A stretch of DNA of 64,000 bases from Prunus persica (GCF_000346465.2 NC_034013.1:2181865-2245864); one strand, 5' to 3'. Shown: positions 24,488-36,640, counted from the first letter of the stretch. Translations and numbers: made by a program. Notes: generated by a model not told the origin, from the sequence alone.

Positions 24488-25394
24488 TTAGGGAGGTTCC
24501 TTAGCAACTACATCATGGTCCAACTCTTTGAGGTGCCTTTTCCAGGCAATGTGGAATACACATTGAAAGTAGTATTTACTCGTGTAATGATCTTGCTCTC
24601 CGTAGAATACGCAGTATTTACTAGTATCCCTCTTAGCCGGGTCTCCCTTTTGAGACGGCGGTCTCTTCACCTAAGGCTTGCCTTTCACTTGTGCCAGAAT
24701 CTGGTGAATCAGGATAGTGAACTCATTGAAGGCTTCTATTGTCGTGACTCCTCCTTGCCATGGCTGCGATCTGCACTTGTCCCGGTTCTTATTATCGAAT
24801 TTCCCTTTCTTTTGGCTTGCCTACTTAACCTGTTGATTGGCTTCCCTGCTTACTTTCTTTGTGGTGATACGGTCTTCGTCTTAGTGTGTATAGTGATCTG
24901 CTATCACGAAGACTTATGCTAGGGTTTGGCTCAGAGTGATGGTCAGCTCACGGTATAGCTCGTCTGGCAAGCCCTTCTTGAAAGTTGAGGATGTGATTAC
25001 ATCATCACATTCTATGATGTTTGCCTTTTCATCCTTGAATCTTTTGAGGTAGTCTTATAGAGACTTGTCAGGCTTTTTGTGCATATTAAATAGGTGGTTT
25101 GGTTGTTTTCTTACAGTTTGGCAAGAGGTGTACTCCTTTGTGAAAATGAGGGTAAACTCCTTGAGCTACTCCTCACAAGGTCATTGTCAATACCTGGCAC
25201 ATTAGGGCTTTATTTGCTTTGTACAGGATCATAGCACTCTTGAAGTGCTTCAAATGGCTCTCAAGGTCAAAGTCCCCCTTAAACGGTGTGATGGACAGTG
25301 TTGTGAAACGCTTCGAAGGTGTGGCCTGCTCCACCTCGTCGGTGAAGGGTGAGGATTTGACTTGATCAACTTCCCTGCCCAGGGCCTCCTCCAT
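24488..25394 (-). pseudogene. Gag remnant of the Gypsy element
   Basis: At 25394-25173 the minus strand reads a retrotransposon gag start (FKGDFDLESHLKHFKSAM), and at 24670-24488 a zinc-knuckle-like stretch containing CVFYGEQDHYTSKYYFQC-type spacing of Cys and His. The frame is lost between the two. Gag would package the element RNA in virus-like particles; this copy cannot. Confidence 0.65.
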
Positions 25395-26554
25395 GCTTCC
25401 TTTAATTAGATACTATGGAGTAGATCATTCACAACCCTCTTGACATCTTCGGCCCACAGGGCTTGTGGCTGGGGTCGACATCTTTCGTGCCTTGGACGTC
25501 GCTGGTTAACTTCCTCCTCAACCTCCAAGTGTCGATCCCCTTGGTTGTTCTACCTATAGGACGGGTTGGTAGATTTAGCTTGTGAGGGTTCCTTTATGGC
25601 TCATCACCATGAGTTGGTTCTTAAGCGGGTTGGTGAACGTCGGTCATTGCGTTCTTCACACAACTATTAACGAACTCGAGCTCTTTGCGGGCCTAGCCTA
25701 CAATGTATACTTCCTTGTGGGCCCAAGTGAGTGTAGACATCGGACTGTGGGCCCAACCTCTTCGTGCACATTGGTCCTTAGACCTAATCTCGAACGGATC
25801 ATCGATTGGCTCCGAGTACAGCTTACATTTCTCGGTGCCTCATTAGCACTTTCTCGTTCTCTCCCCTGTCCGTTTGTCACTATCTGACTGGCCTGGGACC
25901 TCTCAAACTGTGAGCTGGTATGCTCGTGCGTTCTTCTCTCCTGGCCTTGGGATCCAAGGTCAGGGTTCTAACCCAAGTTAATCTGCCTGAGTAGCCAGCC
26001 AATCAAATTCTTTTGGTCGTCAATTCTCTGTGCTAGCTAATCAACCCATGAGCTAAGGTCCACTTGACTGTGTGGATCAGGAAGAGTGGTGTGCATTGCG
26101 CCCAAAAGCATATGGGCTGAGGCTCCATTGGACGCGTATACGGGTGCATACGTCAAGTGTGACGGCAAATGAAGGAACGGATGGATTTGTTCCAAAATCG
26201 GGGCATGGCCCAAGACGGCGTTGAGGTAGCCGTGCGACCATGCTGCAATTCCAGTAGTCGTGTGGTGCAGCTACTGTTGCTTTCTGGTAGTGACGGCACA
26301 CGGTTGTGAGGAAGTTCTAGCTCCTGTGTTTGGTAGTGGCAAGGTGGATTCAGCCGCAATCCCTTGCAGCTGCAGCTAGGTTTCCTTCGTGAAATCTTGA
26401 GATGGAGGGTTCAGACCCGTCTTTGATTGCGTCATTGTGGTGGCCATACTCCTCATAAGTCTATTTCTAACCATGGTTGATCAGAACAAACTGTGGAAAT
26501 GGGTTTGGAGCACACGTTGAGTATTAACCAGAGCTCTCAATGAAAACACCAATT

Positions 26555-26795
26555 TGTAGGAGTGATTTTCCCCCCTAGGGAATATTCGTCTCAAGATTCC
26601 TTCTTCCTCTTTGCTTCTTTCTTCTTGCAAAACCACACGGAGTGAAAAGACCACACCCAGGGGTTGTCGGCCAAAGGCCCTTCGATGCCTAAGTTAGGTC
26701 GACTGTGTATAGGAGAAACAATAGCTAACAAAGTGTACAGAGATTTCTCTCGGGCAAAATCGAGTGGCCGGAGCCATGTGTGGTGGTCGGAGCCT

Positions 26796-26838
<43 letters not shown>

Positions 26839-26960
26839 GTGTGTGTGTGTGTGTGTGTGTGTGAAGGCTAGGGTTTGTGAAGGGGATTTCTACAGAGTTT
26901 CGAACGTACCTCAAACCTTGCGCGTAGCCATGTATTTATAGGAGTCTCGGAAGCTAGGAT
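26555..26960. repeat. Right (5') LTR of the Gypsy element, far end uncertain
   Basis: It begins TGTAGGAGTGATTTTCC and shares about 150 bp with the left stump. The minus strand carries TATAAATACATGG near 26925-26940, a plausible LTR promoter driving transcription toward lower coordinates. Just inside the element the minus strand reads TTGGTGTTTTCATTGAGAGC, a sequence type commonly found next to the 5' LTR of plant Gypsy elements. The LTR may extend several hundred bases past 26960; I could not locate its end. Confidence 0.65.
26796..26863. repeat. Compound (TG)n(GA)n(GT)n microsatellite in LTR
   Basis: A TG run, then a GA run of about 11 units, then a GT run of about 12 units, in direct succession. 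It lies in the right LTR and is absent from the left LTR stump, which ends before this point. Confidence 0.95.
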
Positions 26961-27729
26961 TTCGGAAGAATAATTCCACACATGGAAAGGAATTATTCTC
27001 CCCCAATTTGGAGAGAGATGGAGTTAATTTTAATCAAATCCCCAATTATGGCAAGGATCCCTAATTTAGTCAAATAATTCTCAAATTGATTGGATTAATT
27101 ATTTGATCTAGGATTTGTAAATATTTGCTTCCATGGCACCTTTCCGGCGAATGAAAGAAGGGTACTTGCTAAGATAAGGCTGCCATTTGGTTTGGTAAAA
27201 ACCAAATCGAAGATTACCAACTAAATTTTTTTTAGTGTGGTAAACTGTTTTCACAATCTGAAATAGAAAAATACATAAATAAATAAAAAAGAGTTGGTTC
27301 GGTCTTGAAAAATACCAAAAGAATATCAAAATCAACCAATTACCAACCAATTTTAATTTGATGGTTTTTTTTTTAAACCGAAATATATTGAGGCACTCAT
27401 GCGAATGTTAGCATTCACTAATAATACTAAACTAACAATCTTAGTTGACCAAAAAAACCTAACAATCTTAGTACTATTAGGCATCCCAAAACCCTATTAA
27501 ACAATGGGTAGAAGTGCTTTCCTTGGGCATTATCTTGTTCAATCGAGCATTACATAGCTAAAAGAGTACCAAATGGGTCTAACCCATCATGAATTAATTA
27601 AATCTTCATTAATTATGAAAACACCCTAGCTTCTTTTTCAATTGAACATATAACTTTCGTCGATTACTCAATTGCCCCAATTAATTACCAATTAAATTAA
27701 TGTTACCTTACCTTTTGCCAAAATCACTA
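26961..27729. other. AT-rich intergenic or LTR continuation
   Basis: No gene is visible. Words such as AACCAAATCG and TTGGTTCGGTC near 27200-27310 and TTTAAACCGAAAT near 27375 give weak inverted symmetry, possibly a degenerate small element. The rest may still be part of the Gypsy LTR. Confidence 0.3.
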
Positions 27730-27935
27730 TTCACTTGTTAGGGCGAATTTGTGCTTGTGGGTGCTCCACAAGTTGTGAGTTCGATTCTCAATGGGATCAA
27801 ACCAAGATTTAATTGGGGGTTCGTGGCGGTGGGTTGTTGTGCTAGTCTCCTTTGAGTTTAGACCTCATAGGTGGGTCTAATGGGCCTTGCTATGGGGTGT
27901 TTCCTCGTTGCGAAGAAAAAAAAATTATTAACTTC
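27730..27935 (+). mobile_element. Probable SINE
   Basis: A polymerase III B-box-like word GAGTTCGATTCTC lies near 27778, preceded by a tRNA-like 5' part, and the segment ends in an A-rich run (27917-27927). No clear target duplication was found, so the ends are approximate. Confidence 0.5.
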
Positions 27936-27970
27936 TATTGATTGCTTGTGACCTTTTATATTCCAATCAA

Positions 27971-28229
27971 CTAGCCTCTCTGCATGCGCTTCCGTGCTTG
28001 CGAGAGGCATTTTTTTAAAAAAAATTTAAATTTTAGAATTAAAAAGTGTTCCATAAAAATAGGATCCATTATTTTTTATTTAATTTTATTTTTTTATAAA
28101 AAGTGTGAATTTATCATATTATCCTCATTTAATTAATAAGTTTAGTTCTTAATGTTTGCATTAACCAATGATATTTTCTAGTATTTTGAATGTTTCACCA
28201 TTCTCTGCCTTTTGCTTTATATATATAGA
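27971..28229 (-). mobile_element. Short non-autonomous Helitron-like element
   Basis: On the minus strand it starts TCTATATATATAAAGC (at 28229) and ends CTAG (at 27971-27974). The bases outside are A on the 5' side and T on the 3' side, as expected for Helitron insertion between A and T with no target duplication. A GC-rich near-palindromic patch with GCACGGAAGCGCATGC sits just before the CTAG end. A related copy occurs at 45153-45549. No Rep/helicase is encoded. Confidence 0.72.
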
Positions 28230-29125
28230 TTCGGCAGTGGTATAAATTTTTTTAGCAATAATTAATATTTACCATTTAGAACTCATTTTAAATATCCCTC
28301 TTGGGGTAAACTTACGATTTTACCCCTAAAACTTCCACAAACTAACAATGACACCTAGCAACATGTATTGGCTACCTGGACTAACTAGAAATAGAGTGAA
28401 CTTAATTTCGATACCATGTAATTTACTCCTTATATCTTTCAATATTTCGATCACAACTCTTAGTCAAGGTGTTAGTATGAAAATTGTATTGGCATTTCCT
28501 AGACTCTAGCATAGGTCGAGAATTAGTGTGTGAATATGATTTAATGGAAGTTTGGCGCAACACATTCAATTTCGGTAGAAAGTCTCGTCCCTCTTTTCAT
28601 TTATATGGAAAAAATGCTATAACGTTAGTATGTGGGCTCGACATTAGTTTGATGTCGGAAATACCACAAGATCTGTCACGGATTTCGAAGAATTCTGGGT
28701 GAGTCCTGTCAAGGTGAACAAAGAGAAGTGCAGGGTTTAAATAGAATATGAAAATTTGACCTGTATTTAATCAATTAATTAATTATTAACAACCTAGGTG
28801 GCACGTTTTGCCTATCCATTTGCCTCATGAAAAAAGTTGGTCACTCTAAGGGACTTGGCAATGCAAGTCTACAAACCATGATTATATTATTTATTTTTAG
28901 CTTTTACATTTACTATTATATTTTTTAGAAAGTAAGTGAGAGAGTATATGTTATTTTATTATAAAAAGCAAGTGGGGTCCAATATACCTCTTCACTTTGA
29001 AGTAAGCAATATTGTCTTGTTGAGGAGAGTATGAAATTACTGATGTGGTAAGGCAAATGAGGTTTGCCTACTCTTTCGCCTCTTCCCTCGGAGATGCTTA
29101 GGGGTATATCTAGTTCAAACTTTTT
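28230..29125. other. Intergenic, no gene seen
   Basis: AT-rich DNA. The plus frame at 28484-28702 (72 residues) has no recognisable domain. Confidence 0.4.
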
Positions 29126-29475
29126 GGGCCCATTTGATAACCATTTCAATTTTAGTTTTAAGTTTTCATTTTTTGTGCTAGAATATAGAAAAAAAAAAAA
29201 AGGAGAATGGAAGTGAGAATGAGAATGAAGATGGGATTGAGAGGGAAGAAAAGAGGGGAGAGGATGGAAGGGAGGAGTAACAAAAGTGAAACCCAAAACT
29301 AAAAGGTGAAATCTATTTGAAATGTTTACACTTTTCAAGTTTTTGTTTTCACTTTTGTTACTCCTTCCTCCCATCATCCCCTCTCATCCTTGCTCTCATT
29401 CTCACTATCATTTTCCTCTCTAGCACAAAAAATGAAAACTAAAAACTAAAATTGAAATGGTTATCAAACGAGTCC
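29126..29475. mobile_element. Fold-back MITE with long arms
   Basis: The left arm from 29126 (GGGCCCATTTGATAACCATT, then CAATTTTAGTTTT, CATTTTTTGTGCTAG) is mirrored on the other strand by the right arm ending at 29475 (GGACTCGTTTGATAACCATT, then CAATTTTAGTTTTTAG, CATTTTTTGTGCTAG). The symmetry continues inward through GAGTAACAAAAGTGAAA and TTTCACTTTTGTTACTC, so nearly the whole 350 bp can fold on itself. The minus-strand frame at 28925-29377 is a by-product of this structure. It interrupts another repeat whose relative lies at 55735-55853. Confidence 0.82.
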
Positions 29476-29697
29476 TTAAAGACTTTTATACAGTTTATTA
29501 TATGGAGGTATCCAATTTAAACTTTTAACGAGTTTATAAAAGACAATATTACTGAAAAAATAACTTTGTTTGTATACACATCAATTTTATTTACAATTAG
29601 GTTTAGCATCTTTTATTAATGAGTAAGGGAAAAAAATCAAGATTTTCATGAGAAATGACTTTTTTTTTTGTTAGATGAGAAAATAGTAAGAGATCAA

Positions 29698-29999
29698 TGT
29701 TGGAAATATGTCCCAAAGCCAAACATATGATGTAACTTTATGGATATTTCATTACCTTCTGTGGTAAATCATAAGGGCAATTACGTCGATTTAGGTTATA
29801 GTTTCATTAATAGTTATTTACCTAAAAGACAAGTCCATGGGCAGTGAGATGCAGAAAGTGATATAAAGAAATTAAGTCCATGAGACCTTTCCCTATAACT
29901 CACACCCTAAAGAGTTCCTGGTCATAGGATTGTCAACTAGGCAATGAAAATTTGCAAAGACCAGTGTACACTATATCTACTCAATTGAGAGAATGCTCA
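29698..29999 (+). repeat. LTR-like repeat, left part (split by Copia insertion)
   Basis: It starts TGTTGGAAATATGTCCC, a typical plant Copia LTR beginning, and runs to the point where a Copia element interrupts it. The text appears to resume at 33606. No primer-binding site or internal coding DNA that would belong to this LTR is seen in the window. Confidence 0.5.
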
Positions 30000-32900
30000 G
30001 TCTTAAGTCATTTCAGGCACCCTCGCACATCTTTGGTTGACAACAATTCTCGTGATTCCTACGGGCCCACCCAACCATCTTTCACCGACAATAGTTGCCG
30101 CTCTACCAACATGAACAACACAAGTTATCATAGTTTTTGTCAATGGTGTGGCACTCAATGTTGTGGCACTCAAGGTCTTAGTGCCAAGCGCTACCCCCAA
30201 CTCCAATATCGACCTCACAGTTAGCCAGTGGCCAATCCTACCACCTATGGCCGGTCCACCTCCTCTCCAACATGGTTACTTGATTCGGTGCCTCTCACCA
30301 TGTTACCTCCAATGTCAACACTCTTTCTGGTGCCTCTACATATGATTGCCCTGATGAAATAATTATTGGTAATGATTCAGGTTTGGGTATCACTCATGTC
30401 GGTTCAACCACTTTACCCTCCTCATCCTTCCAATATTTCAGCTTATCAAATGTTCTCTGTGTTCCTTCTATACAAAAAGACATTATTTCTATTTCTAAAT
30501 TTAATAAACAAAATAATATCTATATTGAACTTTTTCCTGATTTCTTTCATGTCAAGGATCTAAGCACGGTGACGGTTCTTCTTCGAAGCCCGAATAAGGA
30601 TGATGTGTACAAGTGGTCTCCCAAATCTTTTTATCAACTGCAAGCTATGGTGGGTGTGGTGGTCTCTCCCAACCTCTGGCATTGTCGTCTTGGTCACCCC
30701 AGCTACAAAACTTTCCAACAAGTCCTTTGTTTGTCTTCCATTAATGTGTTTTTCAAGTTGTTCGAGTCCGTTTGTCATTCATGTCTATGTAATAAAATCC
30801 ATCAGCTCCCGTTTGATACTTCGTCTCTCACCAGTCATGGTCCATTAGACCTCATTTATGGTTATCTTTGTTGACCATTTTACAAAATACATATAGCTCT
30901 ACCCTCTCAAAAAAGAAATCTAATGTGTTTTCCACTTTTGTCACCTAAGCACTTGTCAAAAATTACTTCAAAAGAAAATTCACTAGATTATACACTGATG
31001 GTAGGGGAGAATTCATCAAACTCCAACATTTTCTCTCATCCAATGGCATCACTCATCTTCTTACACCACCTCACACTCCGCAACACAATGGAGTCCCCGA
31101 ACGACGACATCGTCATATTTTTGAAACTGGTCTATGCCTTTAAAACAACTGCCTATCTTATCAACCGCATGCCTACTTCGCTTCTTCACAATCTCTCCCC
31201 ATTCACTCAACTCTTTGATGAATAACCCAATTACTCTCGTCTTCATACCTTTGGGTGCTTGTGTTTTCCTTGGTTACGTCCTTACAATTCAAATCAATTA
31301 CTTCCTCGTTCCCGCCCATGTCTCTTCCTTGGTTACTCATCTAATCAAAGTGCCTTTCAGTGTCTTGATCTTTCCTCCAACAAACTTTTTATCTCTCGGC
31401 ATGTTCAATTCGATGAGTCCACTTTTTCTCTTTCCAATCTCCCTTCCTCTATTCCCTATGTCACTATTGATAACTCTTACACTTGGGTCTCCTCTCTTCC
31501 TCTAGTTACTCATGTTCCTATACACTTACCCACTATGCCGGTTGTTTCTTCTTCGCTGCCACCACATGTCACATCATCATCATCTGCAAATGCCCCCATC
31601 TCGGAGCTGTCACCATCCGTTGCCCAGGCCCCTATTGATACTGCTGCTGCTACTCTCTTATCGTCACCCAACCTCCATGCCTCTGCCCCTACCTCTATCG
31701 CACCTATATTCACCTCATCCGCACATTCTCCAACCCAAACTAACTCGGCCCAGCCACCTTTCTACCTCAGCCCAATTCGTACATATACTAGAAACCCTCA
31801 TAGGACTATTGTCACCTTTCCATCCTCTGACCCCACACACTCCTAACCCCCCATACCTCCTGTGCTCCCCGATCATTCCGTGGTCACCCGTGCCAAAGCA
31901 GATATCCACAAACGTAATCCACGGTATGCTATGACTGCTACTAAACACCTCATTCTATCCTCAGTTGAACCAACATGTGTTTCCCAGGCCGAAAAGGATC
32001 CCTTTTGGCGACAAGAAATGTCCAATGAGTTCAATGCATTAATTCGTAATGGTACATATGAGCTCATTCCTTCACTCTCCTCTCAAAATCTTATTGGTTG
32101 TACGCGGGTGTTTCGTATCAAACGGCATCCTGATGGCACTATTGATAGGTACAAGGCACGCTTAGTTTCCAAGGGTTTTCACCAACGCCATGGTGTTGAT
32201 TTTTCAGTTACTTTCAGTCTGGTGGTCAACCTACTACCATACGAATTGTTTTGCACCTTATCGTGACTCATGGTTGGCCAATACATCAGTTGGACATTAA
32301 CAATGCTTTTATTCATGGCACAATCCGTGAAAATGTCTATATGGTCCAACCGCCTAGTTTTGTTGACTCTAATAATCCGTCTCATGTGTGTAAATTGAGG
32401 AAAGACCTCTATGGCCTCAAACAAGCTCCCTGGGTGTGGTACAAGGAATTAACTCATTTTTGCTCTCCCATGGATTTGTCAATGCCATCTCTGATGCTCA
32501 CTTTTGCTATTCAAAAATGGGACTACTGTAATTTATTTTTTGGTTTATATTGATGATCTTATTATGGGCAACAATTCCTCACCTGTGGCGAAGTTCATTC
32601 AACTTTTAGCCACTCAGTTCTCTGTCAAGGACTTGGGCTCATTACATTACTTTCTTGGTGTTGAGGTCCTTCCTAAAACCACTAGTCTATTCCTCTCTCA
32701 GCAAAAGTACATTCATGATCTTCTCGTCAATGTCAAGATGGATGGTGCAAAGGCTGTCAGTACACCTCTCTCTACCACTGACTTACTTATGCTCCATGAT
32801 GGCTTCTCCCCAACGGATGCCACTCCTTACTATCGTCTTCTTGGCGGTCTTTAATACCTAAGCCTTACATGCCCTGACATCTCCTCCGCAGTCAATAAGC

Positions 32901-33605
32901 CCTCTCAATTCATGCTTCTGGTGATCGTGATGTTCGCAAGTCTACGACTGGCTATGTTGTCTACCTTGGTGGAAATCTGATCTCTTAGAGCTCCTGTAAG
33001 TAGCGGTCCATCTCTAACTCCTCCACCAAAGCTGAATACCGGGCCATTGCTGCCACCACTGCTGAACTTTGAACTTGGCATTCCTCTCCCCACAACACCT
33101 GTTGTCTCCTATGATAACATTGGAGCCATGTTCTATTGTGCTAATCATGTCCCACATTCCCATATGAAACATATTGATATTGATTTTCAGTTTGTACGGG
33201 ATCGTGTCACTCGTGGTCTTCTTCAAGTGTCTCATGTCTCCACTACTAATCAGCTTGTTGACGCTCTCACCAAACCCTTGTCACGTCCCCATTTCCATCT
33301 CCTTCGTTCCAGGATCGGTGTCTCAGATGGTACCACTGTCTTGTGGGGGCGTATTAGGGAATCTCCTACATCAAAGGAAATTAGTTCATCATGAACACAA
33401 TCTGCTTCATCAACCACACAATCGGCTCCTCCGTATGAAAGTCAACTATGATATATGCTAAGCTGTCTTTCCTATTCTATTTGATTATGATTGATTTAGT
33501 CATTCAAGTCTGATTGTATTTACCTTATTAGGATTGTATTCAAACTATATATAATCATAGACTTATACCTGTAAATATATCAATGAAATATACCAATTAA
33601 TCTCA
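30000..33605 (+). mobile_element. Ty1/Copia retrotransposon, 5'-truncated and broken
   Basis: Plus-strand domains in Copia order: GAG-pre-integrase (LWHCRLGHPS near 30678-30710, followed by a CHSCL Cys pair), integrase remnant (about 30900-31260), reverse transcriptase (31862-32850: FRIKRHPDGTIDRYKARLV, QLDINNAFIHG, LYGLKQAP, YIDDLI, HYFLGVEV) and RNase H (about 33000-33330: KHIDIDFQFVRDRV, DALTKPL). The gene order places integrase before RT, which defines Copia. Frames change repeatedly and stops occur (for example near 31222, 31845 and 32264). A polypurine-like TTGTGGGGGCG at 33341-33351 precedes a 3' LTR of about 250 bp. No 5' LTR is present; the left edge falls within gag. Confidence 0.9.
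33352..33605 (+). repeat. 3' LTR of the Copia element
   Basis: It follows the polypurine tract at once and begins TATTAGGGAATC, where a TG start has probably mutated to TA. It contains a TATATATAATC box near 33546 and ends near the CA at 33604-33605. No second copy exists in the window, so its length rests on the polypurine tract and the TSD-like edge. Confidence 0.6.
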
Positions 33606-34935
33606 GCTCTTATATGTTTTACCTACATGTCAAACAAGATCTTCATAGTTGTAATAATGTAAATTAGTCATTGACTTGAGGCACCATAGTTGCCTTGTGG
33701 AAACGTTGTGAATCTTAGATCGTACCAAATAGTTGAGTTCTCTTGAGTGCTTGAATTTACAGTATGGTTGGGATTCATGATCAATCCATAGAGGTAGGTG
33801 AGTGTACAACAAGCGATCTCTATCTTCAGTAAAGATGGAGAATGCTCTAACGATATGATTTGGGAGTCTTTGGCCGAAGCAATAATATGATTGAGAATAT
33901 AGATTCTAATCACACTTTTATGAGTAATATAAACTTGGAGTTCTCATTAGGGGCTTGTCATATTTCCCGTGCCCTAATGATGGGACCAAGAGCATTGAGT
34001 TAAAGAATGACTTTATTACATTGTAATTCCAACTAAATAGGTTCTTCACCTCGTTCTACATTGGCTTGGGTAACCGTGACATGTTGCTAGACATCACTCA
34101 CAATTCATGGAAACCCTGAAGACATACTATAATTGGGTCCTCATAATAGGGAGAATTAAAAATGCGGCTTAATTCACAATTGATTAAGGAAGAGTCCAAA
34201 TTGCCCACTGCCTCGCCAATTAGAGACTAATGGATCTCACACCCATAACGGTAAGAGATGTAAATTAATTAGGAGATGATGAGCAATGATTAATTAATGA
34301 AATAGAGATTAATTAATTGATCAAGGCTCGAGAATTGTATTGAGAGTAAAATTAGTTTTGGGGTTCGAGGTCCATTGGGCTTATAAAATGAGTTGTAAAT
34401 GACAACTTAACTAAAGAAGCCCAAAGGGCTCAATAAAGAAGCCAAAACCGACCAGAAGGAAGTGGAATGGGTTTGACCTATTTGATGACTCACATGGGTC
34501 ATTTTAAGTTGGATATGGGTTAGGGGTGACTCAACTTAAAATGTGTAGCCTATAAATATATATATTTAAGCCTTGAGTCATCTTAGGGGATTGAGTGAGG
34601 CAAGTGAGGCAAGTAAGGCACTCTCTCTCCCCTCTATCATGGCCGACAACCTAGGGGTGTTGAACACTAGCATCTTCAACCCCTAGGCTTCATCTCCTTC
34701 TTTCTTCATGGGTGTGTATGAAATTAGAGGCCATGCACTTGTGTGGTTTTCTTGGAGAATCTTTTGGTGAAGGCCCTTCATGGGTGATCAACGGTATAAA
34801 GAAATCTCATTTCTATCTCTAATAGTGTTTAGAAGAGTCTGGGTGCTGCAATGTCTTTAGACTTAAATATATGGGAAAACATTAGATTTTGAACTCAAGT
34901 TTTTGTATTTAAGCTTCCGTTGACATAATAGAGAT
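33606..34935 (+). repeat. LTR-like repeat, right part
   Basis: This looks like the continuation of the repeat that starts at 29698. It carries a TATAAATATATATA box near 34552, and ends around AAGCTTCCGTTGACA, a plausible LTR 3' end with terminal CA. No recognisable protein. If right, the whole LTR is about 1.6 kb once the Copia insertion is removed; it would be a solo LTR or truncated copy. Confidence 0.45.
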
Positions 34936-36640
34936 TACGTATGCATGTATGTTCAAATGATCTTTAAAAACTACAAGGTTTCCTTCAATCAAGTATTTGG
35001 AAAATAAACAAAATAATAATATTGTGGGGAATGAATTTTTCACGTAATTTGGAAAATCTTTTATGACGTCTCTTACTATATGCAGCTAGGCATAAAATGC
35101 ATCACCATATGAACATAAGTTCATATGAATTTTCATGCAAAAAACTTTAAGCTTTCATTGCATAGAGAACTAGATTTTTCCCTTCATTTGAAAAACTTAA
35201 AAATTAACCAACAACATGGCACAATCTTATCTATAAGAATATATGTCAATGTGCGACTTCGGTGCTTTGCGTTTTGCCACACAAGAGGACACCTGACATG
35301 TTCTATTGCTTCAGTTGTGGGGAATTAATCTCTCTGTTGCTTGGAATGACATTTGTGCCCTAAAACTCATAAGAAAGAGACAAGGCTAAGTCTAAGATAG
35401 ATGAGTCTGATGTGAGCCGAAGAGTCTACGATGCCAAAGTCAGTTGTGAGCAATGAGCAAAGTAGGGTTTCTTAGTTTCAAGGAACATTTATCTTCTGAT
35501 TAGGAAGAAAGTTGGTTTATATATGACTTTGTGTTGGCTACTTTGTTGTCATAGGTGCCTACATGTTGAACGTTTATTGGGCGTGTTAAGACTCATTAGC
35601 CCATATGTCAAGTCAATTAGTCGTTTAACTTGGGGTTTGTGAGATAATTACCCAAATTAGGTGAGCATAATCTCCTTAATTATTGCTATCGTAATAAATA
35701 AGGATCGAGGATTTGGACTGATTCATCGGAGGTGGCTGTCTAGGGAAGAGTTCTGTTGGTACCATGACTAACCGAACAACTAGCGAAGCAAGATCAGCCA
35801 CATATCATGCTCTGAGAGATCATCACCTTAGCCAAAGGAGCCTTGCCACAAGTCACAACTTTAAGTAATGTCAAGAGTCCCACATTGGACGACTACAAGC
35901 GGTGGAGACTCCCTTTCAAGGAGGCCACTCTCCACTTAAAAAAGGGCTTGATCTTTGGATCCTTTGGTCTTGAGTCTTGACCCTTGGGCCTTGGACTGTT
36001 GGGTTTTGTACCTTAGGCCTTGGGCGTTCTTACCCTTATCTTTGGGTCTAATCCCCTTGCACAAATGTAAACAAACATTATCATAATGAGAACATCCTTC
36101 TCCGTGGACATAGCCCATCATTCGGGTGAACCACGTATACCTTGTCTTTTGCACGCTTATTCACTTATGCTGAACGTACAAGATTGCCTAAGGCAATCTC
36201 TTGCCTTGCCTCCTGAAGGCACATACATATGCTAAAGGCTCACGTCTTCACACATCATCCACCACTTTATATTTATCTAAGTTGAACCCCATTTTGGGAG
36301 TCAACAACTTCTACTAGGCTCATCCCTCTGAGCCTGTGCAAGCCTTATCTAAGGCCCGTAAGGCAAGGGGGCCCATATTGACCTATATTTGTATTTAGTC
36401 TATCTTGGTAGCAAGCCTTGCAAGGCCTTCCTATGTGATGTAGGCTCATGCGTAGCCACGCATTCCTTATTAACCTGTTAAAGGAAGCATCATCTGCCAG
36501 CTCGAAGGCAATAATTCTTATCGCACTCAATTAATGCATGACAAGATGTATCCAACCTTCTTCGGCCTTTAACTAGGGGTAATTTAGTCCATATGGATGT
36601 CTCTCTATGAACGTGGCATCTAGTCATTGGTGTGTGAATA
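34936..36640. other. Intergenic repeat debris
   Basis: No gene. The word AGTCCCACATTGGA near 35876 is common in small plant LTR elements, and the 35940-36500 part is rich in CCTTGG and GCCTTGCAAGG-like words with modest GC content, as in worn LTRs. No paired ends were found. Confidence 0.35.

Larger units (their letters stand above)
19778..26960 (-). mobile_element. Decayed Ty3/Gypsy retrotransposon (Tat-like), minus strand
   Basis: Two LTR-related copies face the same way: the left starts TGTGGGAGCGATTTTCC at 19778 and the right TGTAGGAGTGATTTTCC at 26555; both continue with TGGAATATTCGTCTCAAGA-like text. Between them, read on minus, come gag (about 25394-25173), a zinc-knuckle-like piece, a protease remnant (24204-24016), reverse transcriptase (23665-23015), RNase H (22728-22354) and a second RNase H-like piece (22145-21945). 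A second coding remnant lies on the opposite strand between pol and the left LTR. A TATAAATA box on minus near 26935 and the primer-site-like text after the right LTR agree that the 5' LTR is on the right. Stops and frameshifts break every frame, so it is dead. The domain order and opposite-strand ORF suit the Tat lineage. The right boundary is uncertain. Confidence 0.85.

Noticed and set aside
26591..26914. 107-residue minus frame with HTHT and SLSL runs
   Set aside because: Translation of the compound microsatellite in the LTR.
28925..29377. 150-residue minus-strand frame
   Set aside because: It overlays a fold-back MITE; the residues reflect its inverted arms and homopurine tract, not a protein family.
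31510..31948. Frames rich in Ser, Pro and His on both strands
   Set aside because: They overlay the linker between integrase and RT in the Copia element and have no domain of their own.
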